Assembly: GCA_009792885.1 (NCBI GenBank) | Contig: WMCF01000206.1 | Span: forward strand, 79,624 to 143,623 | Origin: Eremophila alpestris peregrina | Lineage: Eukaryota > Chordata > Aves > Passeriformes > Alaudidae | DNA length: 64,000 nt | Direction of reading: 5' to 3' | Position numbers and translations under genes: made by a program | Notes under the pieces: generated by a model | What the model was told of the DNA's origin: nothing | Database searches by the model: none | The model's input: the letters and a program-made list of their open reading frames with translations, nothing else | Shown: positions 48,493 to 58,727 of the stretch, piece after piece | How the letters are laid out: each line of letters begins with the position of its first letter | Position numbering within the stretch: position 1 is the stretch's first letter

Positions 48493-48825
48493 CTGGAAAT
48501 GGAAAAAAACCAAAAAACAACACATGCAGTTATTTTTTCAGTTAGGAAGGTGCTCAGCAAACCCATGAGAGGTCCCCAGGCCTGGAATTCCTGATGCCCC
48601 CTGCTCCACGATGGACACAACAGGATTTAAAAGCTCCTAAAAAGCTTTTTAAGGCTCTAAGGTGATGGACTTGATGAAGTTTAAGGAAGGATGTGGCTGC
48701 CCAGTGACACCTCCCAGAATTGCCTATACAGCCTTCCAAAAATGCACAGATAAAACCCCTCCAGAGCTCCTGTAATTCCCTTTGGAGTCTAATCCATGTT
48801 TCCCCAGCTGTGCAGATGCTTTTAC
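48493..48825. other. ERG: ERG intron, 333 bp
   Basis: The shortest of the introns seen here. No repeat recognised. Confidence 0.85.
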
Positions 48826-48894
48826 CTTTTGACTGAGGGCTGGGGTGGCTGTGACTCGTCCATGCTGATCTCCTGGCTTGCTCATAAGGCAAAT
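48826..48894 (-). CDS. ERG: ERG 69-bp exon (DLPYEQARRSAWTSHSHPSPQSK)
   Basis: Residues 256-278. Acceptor tcacag, donor AAAAG|gtaaaa. Phase 1 at both borders. EQARRSAWTSHSHP is the avian-like state. Confidence 0.95.
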
Positions 48895-50420
48895 CTGTGA
48901 AGGAAAAAAGACACTTAATCATGTAGATATGGCCTCGAGTGGTTATGTCCAAAAAAAAAAAGGCACATTTGAGGGGACTCAGGATTTGCAAAATGACTGA
49001 AATAGGCAGGGAATTCTTTGTTAAAACCCTTATCATCTTCATTGTCTCTAAAAACAACAGTAAAAACAACAGTTGTGCTCTGCACTGCTCTGCAGAGGTG
49101 CCTTTTGTTGCCAGAGGTCTGAGCTGCACTGAAAGAGGTGGTGCAAAGAATCTTTAGAGACAATACAGAGTTCATTACTCCCAAAGGTTCAGGGTACTCC
49201 CTTTAGTCCCCTTCCTCAGCCCAGGACACCAAGGAATGGCACACATTGACATCATGAACAATCTGTGCTAGAATCTTGCAGGAAACATCCCCCAAGAGCT
49301 CATTTTATGCACAAACCCTCCCAAATGCAGCACCTAAGAAGACAGGCTTCAGTTGATTTATTCCTTTCTGCTTCTTGGGGCAAGCTCCTTTAATTTACAC
49401 ATCTAAATTTTCATTTCCCTTTCCTTCATTTACTCATTACTTCTATTTTATTTCAGTGCTTTAGCATATTTTAAAAATGGAAAGAATTAAACCACAAAAG
49501 CTTTCTTCATAAAGCAAATGTAGTAAATTCAGATGCTTGGTTTACCCTTAGAAATCTTTGGCAGTTTCCTGTGCTTTTCCACGGGTGACTTTAGCACATT
49601 AGTGCTAAAATTACTGCCAAAATCAGACTTCTGTAACTTCCAGGATCTCAGGAAGGCAGCAGTGCCCACCTTGTGGAACTAAGTTGGTGCAGGTGTCTTG
49701 ACTCTCAACACTACTTGTGCTTTATTTCAGAATTGAGGTTTGGAAAGGAAACCAGTTAGAAAGGAAAGAAACAGCCCCAGACTGGCTCTGGGCAAGGCAG
49801 ATCTATCCCCAAGCACTGGGAGAAGCAGCATTGCATGGAAATGAAGTGTCATGTAAAATGCACAACCAAATTGCCATTAATTTATTTAGTCTGCTTGGCA
49901 CTGCCACCTCCCAGAATCCTACACTTCAAAATCTTTGCTGAGGTTTGATTTTTGTACTGCATTTCCATAATGAATAACCTCATATCCCTGATTTCTTCAG
50001 AACTGTTCCACAGCTTCAGAGAAAATAATGTGAATTTTGCAGGTGCTCATCTCTGAGCAGAATATGAATCACTGTGACCTGCAGATGTCCTGCCCAGGCT
50101 GAGATCAACACTGCTGTTTAGTCAGAGACTTTACCATCTGGCAAAATAAAAAAAATATCCAGAATTCCTCTGGTCATAATTCCAGTGGGCTCTGTCTGTA
50201 TAGAGGGGGCTCAGCTGTGGGGGTCTTGCACACAGGTATCCTGTGCAGTCCTGCCCTGCCTGGCCACTTCTCTCCTTGGCAGCTTTTCTACCTCCTCCTC
50301 TCCAGATTCCCTTGCCAGGCAGATTCTGGTGACATAAGGGATCTATTTTTTCCCTCTAGGTTTTCCACTCCCTGCCCAGAAAGACATTGTCTCAACCACA
50401 ATTCCACCCACAATCTATTC

Positions 50421-50516
50421 CTTTCCTTTCCTTTCCTTTCCTTTCCTTTCCTTTCCTTTCCTTTCCTTTCCTTTCCTTTCCTTTCCTTTCCTTTCCTTTC
50501 CTTTCCTTTCCTTTCC
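50421..50516. repeat. (CTTTC)n pentamer microsatellite, left edge of the gap
   Basis: Nineteen perfect pentamers over 96 bp that run straight into the N block. Confidence 0.97.
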
Positions 50517-51055
50517 NNNNNNNNNNNNNNNNNNNNNNNNNNNNNNNNNNNNNNNNNNNNNNNNNNNNNNNNNNNNNNNNNNNNNNNNNNNNNNNNNNNN
50601 NNNNNNNNNNNNNNNNNNNNNNNNNNNNNNNNNNNNNNNNNNNNNNNNNNNNNNNNNNNNNNNNNNNNNNNNNNNNNNNNNNNNNNNNNNNNNNNNNNNN
50701 NNNNNNNNNNNNNNNNNNNNNNNNNNNNNNNNNNNNNNNNNNNNNNNNNNNNNNNNNNNNNNNNNNNNNNNNNNNNNNNNNNNNNNNNNNNNNNNNNNNN
50801 NNNNNNNNNNNNNNNNNNNNNNNNNNNNNNNNNNNNNNNNNNNNNNNNNNNNNNNNNNNNNNNNNNNNNNNNNNNNNNNNNNNNNNNNNNNNNNNNNNNN
50901 NNNNNNNNNNNNNNNNNNNNNNNNNNNNNNNNNNNNNNNNNNNNNNNNNNNNNNNNNNNNNNNNNNNNNNNNNNNNNNNNNNNNNNNNNNNNNNNNNNNN
51001 NNNNNNNNNNNNNNNNNNNNNNNNNNNNNNNNNNNNNNNNNNNNNNNNNNNNNNN
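50517..51055. other. Assembly gap, 539 N
   Basis: Run of undetermined bases. Open frames drawn through it are meaningless. The repeat unit differs on the two sides. Confidence 0.99.
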
Positions 51056-51240
51056 CTCTCTTTCTCTCTTTCTCTCTTTCTCTCTTTCTCTCTTTCTCTC
51101 TTTCTTTCTCTCTTTCTCTCTTTCTCTCTTTCTTTCTTTCTCTCTCTCTTTCTCTCTTTCTCTCTTTCTCTTTCTTTCTCTCTTTCTCTCTTTCTCACTT
51201 TCTTTCTCCCTTTCTTCCTCTCTTCCCTCTCCTCTCTCCC
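51056..51240. repeat. (CTCTTTCT)n octamer and CT-rich tract, right edge of the gap
   Basis: Period-8 CTCTTTCT units for about 45 bp, then irregular CTTT/CTCT mixtures fading into CCCT-rich sequence near 51240. Confidence 0.95.
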
Positions 51241-53264
51241 TCTCCCCTATTTTTGGATCTCCAAATCATCAGACACCTGTGCCCTGAGAGGACTGGGATT
51301 TGCTGTGTGTGCTTGTACTTGTTGGCACTTGAAACGTACTTGGTACAAATTCAGTACTGTGAAAAAAATGTTTTGCCTTTTAACTCATCACAAGATGATC
51401 TTTTGACTACGCCCTCTCCATGAAAAGAAAAATCACATTATCAGCTCTTCTTGAAATAGAGCAAAGTTCCAGCTTCATGCTCGGTTCAGCATCGTGCCTT
51501 GATAAACAGGTTGTGATTCCAGATAAGTGGAACTGTTCTTGTCCATGAGGTATCAGCACAACATGTCCTTATCTGGGACAGATCCCTGACGGGAATGCTC
51601 CTGTTTGGTGAGACAAACCCCAGCCAGGTGTCCCTCAGCTCCTGAGAGCCTCATTGTGTCCCTGAAACCTCATGTTCTGTTGTGAAGGTGACTGGAGAAA
51701 TCCTGCCTTGCACTGCAAGCCCTGCTCATTTCCCATTCTCTATTGTAGTGCCTTAACAATGGCAGGGCTTAATTACTCTCTCCAGAATTGCACCCCAGGA
51801 TTTGGCTGATTCCCACTGAACATTATTTATTCCCCCCACTCCTCATTTTTGACCTTTTTCATGTCATCAAGTGGCTGTCCCCAGGGTCTGCTTTTGCTCT
51901 CACATGAACAGTGCTTTGTTCTGGGAAAGCTTCTCTGCAGCCTGGTTCAAATGTGACATTTAACTCAAAGGAAAGCCACAGAACAAGCCAACAAAACAGT
52001 TTCCTGAAAGAAAACTGAATTTCTGCAAAAGCCCCTTTTTCTCTGAATAAAAATTCTGACTTTGAAGGCATCTGTCAACTTTCAATTGTAAAAGATAAAA
52101 TAAAGCAATGCTTCCAAAATCACTTACGGTTCTTTGTAGAAAATGTTTAGTTCTGCACAGAAGAACAGAGACACCCTAAAACTAAACTGCAATTCCACCA
52201 GGAATTGTGTGAATGCAGAAAGATGTTGACACCAAGCATTTTGTTTCCTAAGTGTCATTTTAAATGTGAGTTCGATAAAAATGCTGAAATGAAGGAGCTC
52301 ACCATGTCTGATTTGTGGTTTAGGACCTTTTCCTCCAGAGAAAATTAACATTTTACTTCTCCATCAGACACAGGATGAAACAAATATGGAAATCATAGAA
52401 CATAAAATCCCGATTTTCATTCAAGTCCAGTGGAAACTAGAGTCATTCCAGCCTTTGCCTGAAAACCTCCAAGCTACTGGCAGAGCTTTTCCTGCAGGAC
52501 ACCAGGTCCCTCTGATCTTATGTTACATGTTCACTTCTGCTGGGAACTACTGAGAGTTTGGGGCCTCTGGGTTTATGTTTGGTGATAGTTTCCATAATTC
52601 TGCTTTGTTTTCTCATCCCTATTTGTGTTGAAATTCCCCAGTGTCCCTGAGAGCTCCTGGGTGCCCCAGTCTGCTTTAATGCTCCATGAAAATGTTTCAT
52701 TTACTTGGGATATCCCTTCTTCTTATACTGCCACTAAGCAGGTGCTCTGTGACACTCTATTTTGATAATTATGTCACGTTTCCTCAACCCCAGACCGTGA
52801 TTTGAACAATTTCAAACCTCTGTATCTCTCAACACGCTCCAAAGATTTTTTCCCATGCTCCCATGGCTTTCCCAGGCGTTTCTAAGAACCTCTAAACTCT
52901 GCAAAGAGCCTTTTTGATAAGGGATGATTGGCACAGCTTTTCATGCAAGGCCACACTGCTGGGGAGTGTAATAGCACAGACACATTTCCCATGGGATTCT
53001 CCACCCAGGTTCTTCATTTGTTCCCATTTTTTGGCCCATGAGCAGAGCAGTGGATGTCCCTGTGCCACGAATAAGGATGACTGTGTTATGTTGTTCCTTC
53101 ATGAGTGAAGGGGGCTAATTTGGGATCAGTGAGATATGCAAATAACTTGTGCTGCATTTATCAACTTGCATTTTCAGTTGTTAATGTATTGCCAAGTTGT
53201 TTCTCCCTAATTCCTGGGTACCTGGACAGGAATCCTGTAAAAACCTCTGGGTTTAACAATAAAA

Positions 53265-53610
53265 TCATAGAATCATGGAATGGTTTGAGCTGGAAGGGAC
53301 CTTAAAGATCATCCCATGGCAAGGACAGCTCCCACTGTGCCAATGTCCAAGCTGCCCTTGGGCACTGCCAGGGATCCAGGGGCAGCCCCAGCTGCTCTGG
53401 GCACCCTGTGCCAGGCACTGCCCACCCTCACAGGGAACAATTCCTGCCCCACATCCCATCCATGGCTGCCCTCTGGCACTGGGAAGCCATTCCCTGGCTC
53501 CTGGCCCTGCAGCCCTTGGCAATTGTCTCTCTCCAGGCTTCCTGGGGCTCCTTCAGGCCACCCTGAGCTCAGCCCAAGGCTTCTCTTCCCCAGGCTGAAC
53601 AATCCCAACT
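53265..53610 (-). mobile_element. CR1 LINE 3' fragment (~345 bp), sense in ERG intron
   Basis: Begins with the reversed tail aatcatagaatcatggaatgg and ends at cccaggctgaacaatccc. Almost the same sequence as 35130-35455 in opposite orientation, hence a young subfamily. A short deletion removes the usual gggacacctcc part near 53318-53345. Confidence 0.9.
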
Positions 53611-54870
53611 TAACTTACAATGTCCAGTGCTGGAGACAGACTAATTAGCCAGTTCTTAATGTGTTTCTTATGATACATTGATTTAAATTCTATTGTAAAT
53701 AGTTGTGGGATTTTTTTGATGAATGCCTTATGAAAGCCAAATGCATGCATTGGATTAGCAGTTCCCTTTATAGCCATTAATATAAACAAACAAGTCTAGC
53801 AGAGTTTGACTTCCAAAGATCCAAACAAGTTGAATTTGTTGATGTAATGGCCTGGTAGTTGTTTCTTTCTCTCTCTTTTCTAATTATCAATTACCAAACC
53901 TACAGACATACATATAGACAGGAACACAAGGCTATATAAAATAATATCTGTATGTGCCCTCCTGGACTCTACCCCAGAGCACAAATGAAATAATTGCTGT
54001 TCAAACCCCCTCTTTTTAACGTGACAATGTAACTTTTCACCAGAGCTCAGCCAATTCCAGTGCATGTCCCTTCAGAGCACTTGGATTTTTGCCTCTGGCT
54101 CAGTAATGGATTTCTTTTAAATTCAGTATCTGCTGCAGCTCCTCTTGATGTCCCTTAGCACTCTGCACTCATTATTGGAAAACCAAATGTCCAGATTAGG
54201 CATTTTTCCAGCATTTTTTGTGGTGAAGGGTGATAAAAAGATTATCTTTGGCTTCCTAGCCACGTCCTCACCTTCTTTAATTATTCCCATTAGCCTTTCA
54301 CAATTCAGCACATCCACAAAACTCTCACAGGTTTCAAAATTTTGAGCATTAAGAACTTCCTTATGTTTTGACTTTACTTAAGACTCTTAAACTCACAATT
54401 AGATTGTTGTGGGTTCTGCTTGCCTCAAACATAAATAAAATGCAGATAGCAGGAGAAGCACATATCCTGCATTTTTAGAGTGTTTTTCCACAACAAACTC
54501 CTAATTAAAGGGAATTTTAGCCTCATTTTACAAACAGAGAGCTGAAGAGCATTGACAAGTGCTGGGATAATGCAACAGAATCAGTGAACAGAGCTCAGGT
54601 TTCTGATTCCCTGGTGCTTTAAAAAGTTGATACAACTGCTTCAAAGACAGAGATTTGTGGAAGAAATGGACTTATTAAACTGCTCTATTTCATCATTTCA
54701 CTCTACACAATTATATAGACACATACATGTGATATATAAGTAAATAATGTGTTTGTTCAAAATAGAGCCTCATATTTAGGAAAAGGGAGTTGAAGGAGAA
54801 AAAGAATGAGATACTCCAAGAGATGAAATGAGTAAGATCACAGCACACAAGAAGTGGTCATTGTTCATAC

Positions 54871-54942
54871 CTGGCCTGGCTGCAATTCTTTGTGTTGCTT
54901 CTGGATAAACTGATGTGTTTGGAAAAATAAAAGTGGCACCTC
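54871..54942 (-). CDS. ERG: ERG 72-bp exon (GATFIFPNTSVYPEATQRIAARP)
   Basis: Residues 232-255. Acceptor cttcag, donor CCAG|gtatga. In mammals this in-frame 72-bp exon is alternatively spliced. Phase 1 at both borders. Substitutions relative to human: A-to-T before FIFPN and TT-to-AA before RP. Confidence 0.96.
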
Positions 54943-56870
54943 CTGAAGAGAAAGAAGAGGACATAACACCTAAAGATTCATTTCCACAGTCCCTAAATCC
55001 ACCAATATTTTCCCCTCCTGTAGAGTGAATGAATGAACACGCTGAATAACTAATTTCTGCCTTTGGACTTATACATAAAAGCTCCTTCCAATAATCTTTA
55101 CATCTATGTAAATCCATTCAAATTACTGGGTAGAAGTCTGTGCAAAATCTGTTTTAAAGAAGGAGACAGTCAAGCTCAGGAAATCCCTTCTGCCACAACC
55201 ACCTCCACCTGGGGAGGTGGCTTTGTATCCTCTGAAATAAAAACCTCTTTGCCTTCATTAGTGCATTCCCAGAAAGGTTCCTATTTGCAGCAGAGACTTT
55301 TGGGTCAGACCCTCAGATATCTCATTAATCATTCCCAGAGTGAAAAAATGAGAAGTATTGAGCTTGATGTAGGAAATGGAGTCTCCCTTTTCTCAGGCAT
55401 TGAAATTGCCCTGACTACACCAATGGACTTCTAATGACCCTCTCCAGGAACATCAAAAAAGTCAATTACTGCTGATTTCAAGAACTTTTTTCCTAACCCT
55501 TTGGTGGGTCCACTGAAAATTGAACAGCTCATTTCCCAGATGCTGATGATCAGCACCACATCATTCACACTCCTCAATGACAGTTTAACCTCATTTTGGT
55601 GAAATCAATTTCAGAGTATCATTGTCAGTGCACACATAGAGAAAAAGATAACACACAGAACTGCTGAACAACACTTGGATATCTGGGAGTGGAAGCTGCT
55701 TGGCAGATTAAAATCTCTAAAGCCAGAGATGGAAAAGACCATTGAGTCCATCTATTTTTAAAAAGGACTTAAATCTTATTCCAAACCACATCAAAGTAAA
55801 TGGAAAAAAATTTTTGTTGCCTTTGGTGGGGTTTGCAGCAGGCCTACAGCCCACAGAAGGACTTTGTTTGCCACTATGACCAGTGGCAAACCTCTAATCT
55901 CAGGGAAAGATCTTCTAATCCAGTTAATTTTGCTATGAAACTCACTCAGAGTGAAAAAAACAAAATAAAATATGAAAGAAGCATTGCAATCCAAGTTTTG
56001 TTTTCTTTTTCTTTTGCATTATCCTTTGTATTATCTTTTTCCTTTCTCATAGAGAATTGTTATTTCTGGTCACTGTAAGTAGCTAACACCCTCAGGCATG
56101 ATCATGCAATATTCCAAACGTCTCTTGTAGGGATATAAACCACATTATTTGTACAATTCCATGCCATCCTCTGTTGCACAACTGTTAGGGCAAGTGAAAA
56201 TAGATTCTGGATCATTTTCCTAAGTATTTTAAGCTGCATCCTGAAAGACAGATGAGGCATGTGTCATTCTCCTGCCTACACTCAACACTTTCCTGGACCA
56301 AATTAACAGAAGGGTGAATATCAACAAAGAGAATTCTAAATTCAGATCAGACTTAGTGGCAATTATAACATCAGACTTAGTGGAATTCCAAGTCCCACAG
56401 CAGCTAGAAAATGAGATGAGCTAACTGCCAAAAGAGACATTTTATTGATTTCCACAGTATTTAGCTCATGGGAGGGGAGACATCCCCATTCCCCAGAGCC
56501 CAAAGCACTTCTGAGCTCCAAGAAGCTTCTAGGGATCCATGGAGAATATCTGACAGCAGAATGGACAGAAGGACCAAAAAAAATTCCTCAGATAAAAGGC
56601 CCCAAACCTGCAGTTTGATGCTGTGTCAGGGACCCCGTTCTCTTGCAGGACACAAGGAATTTCTGCACCACTTTTGCACCACCTGGCCCTGCATGATCTC
56701 ACCTTTTCTCTGTGTGTCTGTGCAGAAAACACACAGACAGCAGGGAGGGGATTCTCCTGCCTCCCTCCTGATTTACCACTTCCATTTTTTTTTTTAGCAA
56801 GCAGCCCATGGAAAGGAATCCTGTGCTTTTAGAAGATGACCTACAGCAGTGGGAGCAGTGCCAGCATTAC
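54943..56870. other. ERG: ERG intron, 1.9 kb
   Basis: A/T-rich. No clear mobile element recognised. Confidence 0.8.
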
Positions 56871-56951
56871 CTGTGTTTCTAGCATGCATTAACCGTGGAG
56901 AGTTTTGTAAGGCCTTATCAACATCATCTGAAGTCAAATGTGGAAGAGGAG
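56871..56951 (-). CDS. ERG: ERG 81-bp exon (TPLPHLTSDDVDKALQNSPRLMHARNTG)
   Basis: Residues 205-231. Acceptor ttgtag, donor ACAG|gtaatg. Peptide identical to human as I recall it, although the DNA here is A/T-rich. In mammals this exon is a regulated cassette in the central activation region. Phase 1 at both borders. Confidence 0.96.
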
Positions 56952-57841
56952 CTACAAAACAAAACAAAAAGCAACACCAAAATGTAAAAAAAAAAATCGT
57001 GAATTATCTTTTTTAAACCATATTTTCCCCTGACAGGATTGCCTGAGTGTGACTCTATCAACAGCCTGCAGTTTGGAGGGAGGTGGGTGGGTAAATTAGG
57101 GCATTCATTTATCCAAGATCATAATTTATTGTCATGAATGCACAAAATTTCTGGCTGGTTGTTGACGGTGTGCGTGTGGACTGCACCGCACTGGTGTTGC
57201 AATGCTTGGTGGTATTTTTTTTCCTCTAAAAACCATGTTCATTTTAACTTCTTTAAACTGAGGCAAATTTTCCTCAAGCTTAGGTGAAAGCCCTCAATCC
57301 AGGTAATCCCTAGTCCCTTTTTTCCCCTTGAAATTCTAGCCATTCACTACAATTCATTTGCATTTGGACTTCAGGACTGTTAATTTTTTTTTCCATGAAT
57401 TTACAGATTTTTTTAAAATTCAATCCAGTTGAATCTTCCCGATCCCAGAGTACAGCAAACTGCTGCCAGTCCTTAGAATCATGCCTGGAATTCACTTTTA
57501 AGAATCAATGTTTGCACTCTCGTTTAGTTAAAATGGAAAGAAATGAGCATGTGACCAGAAAAAACATCAGCACTGAACCCCATGTGATTTTTCTTCCTGC
57601 TGAACATGCTGAGCTTCAACTCGATTTTACCCTGAGATGGATACACAGAAAAGAGCCCCTAATTCTTCTCTTTGATAAACATGAGTGAAATGAATGGGAA
57701 TCTTTCCATCAAACTCAACAGGATTTGGGTTGGGCTGTTCTTAGGAACAGCAAACATTTTGCAACAGACATTTGGAAACCCAATTGTTTGCAGCAATCAA
57801 CCTCGGACTGGCTGCGGGCACGGCGGAGGGACTCGGCTTAC
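56952..57841. other. ERG: ERG intron, 890 bp
   Basis: No repeat or exon recognised, apart from an A-rich run near 56985 and G/T-rich stretches. Confidence 0.8.
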
Positions 57842-58045
57842 TCTCTCTGAGGTAGTGTAGGTGTGACAGGAGGATGTCTGCATTGTAGCTGGGGGTGAGC
57901 CTCTGGAAGTCATCCTTGGTCATTTTGCAGAGCTCCTTGCCGTCGATGTTCTGGAAGAGCAGGATGTCCACGTCGGGCAGCCCGTACTCCTTGACCGCCC
58001 ACTCCAGCCACTGGCGCACGTGGTCAGTGCTCCACAGCGTGGGGT
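57842..58045 (-). CDS. ERG: ERG 204-bp exon: Pointed (PNT) domain
   Basis: Residues 137-204, from DPTLWSTDHVRQWLEWAVKEYGLPDVDILLF to SYNADILLSHLHYLRE: most of the SAM-like PNT domain, a protein-interaction module. Acceptor cctgcag at 58046-58047; donor GAGA|gtaagc at 57840-57841. Length equals the human exon. GLPDVD replaces human GLPDVN. The intron just upstream carries a sense-oriented solo LTR whose edge is 93 bp from this acceptor, so the branch point and pyrimidine tract must lie in that 93-bp strip or inside the LTR. Confidence 0.97.
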
Positions 58046-58132
58046 CTGCAGGGGACACACAGGGCACAATCAGGCAGGGAAAGGGAATTGAGGCACTGGA
58101 GCAGTGCAAAATAACCCCTTCTCTACTGACTG

Positions 58133-58138
58133 CTGGAG
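58133..58138. repeat. Target-site duplication, left copy (LTR 2)
   Basis: CTGGAG, repeated exactly at 58722-58727. Confidence 0.85.
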
Positions 58139-58721
58139 TGCCAGGGTTTGGGCTTCCTATCAGCCTTGCTTTTAGCCAGGAACTGAGTGCACAAGAGATG
58201 AATTTCTTCTTAGACTCAGGTGTTTATTAATTCTTACCCACATCACACTCTCACAAGTTGTGAGTTCTGCACACCAGCTAACTAAGCACAAAATGGAGAG
58301 ATCCTTCTCTAGCTCTACCACATCTTTTCAAGGATAAATCATCCAATTATGAAATGCCACCTAAATTATTTTTACTTTAAACCCAATAACCAACTACTTG
58401 CAGTCCGCATTACAGACTTTTCTTACCAATCACAAAAACTCATGAAGAAGAAGGGGAAGAAGAAAGTGAAAAGAAGGACTCAGACAATGCCTTAAGTCCT
58501 CCATCTTGGCTCACACACATTGCTGTATACTAGAATCTTAAATCTATATTTTTGACCATGTGAGATCACACACTTCTACAAACCACACACTCAAAATCTC
58601 AGTGCTCTCACTCAATGTTGGGAGCCTGCCCCAAGGCCTCAGATCAAATGTGGTGCTTGCTTGAGAGTCAGCACCTTTTAACACAGAAAAACTAAAATTT
58701 TCAGCATCCAGGGTTCCAACA
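58139..58721 (-). mobile_element. Solo LTR of an endogenous retrovirus, copy 2, in ERG intron
   Basis: A 583-bp relative of 18082-18666, in minus orientation and therefore sense to ERG. Read on the minus strand, it starts TGTTGG and ends CTGGCA, the TG...CA termini expected of an LTR. It is flanked by an exact 6-bp duplication CTGGAG. The inverted CCAAT (GATTGG), the TATA-like A/T run and AATAAA occupy the same places as in copy 1. Small indels against copy 1 include extra bases in the AAGATGGA(GGAC)TTAAGG region and loss of a short G-rich stretch before TTTTGTGATTGG. No internal retroviral sequence is present. Confidence 0.9.
58223..58228 (-). terminator. LTR poly(A) signal, sense to ERG
   Basis: AATAAA on the minus strand inside the LTR, about 180 bp upstream of the PNT exon in the direction of ERG transcription. 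Confidence 0.55.
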
Positions 58722-58727
58722 CTGGAG
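58722..58727. repeat. Target-site duplication, right copy (LTR 2)
   Basis: CTGGAG directly outside the LTR terminus, identical to 58133-58138. Confidence 0.85.

Larger units (their letters stand above)
48895..54870. other. ERG: ERG intron, about 6 kb, with assembly gap
   Basis: Contains the pyrimidine repeats and 539-N gap (50421-51240) and a minus-oriented CR1 (53265-53610). Its true length is unknown because of the gap. The remaining sequence is A/T-rich with no recognisable exon. Confidence 0.8.

Noticed and set aside
50217..51406. Long open frames across the N gap
   Set aside because: They consist mostly of undetermined residues and simple-repeat translation.
52390..52520. Possible CR1 relic starting with catagaacataaaatcc
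   Set aside because: Only the first bases look like a reversed CR1 tail; the diagnostic internal blocks are missing.
55715..55790. Possible CR1 relic (agatggaaaagaccattgag)
   Set aside because: Too short and too weak to distinguish from unique sequence.
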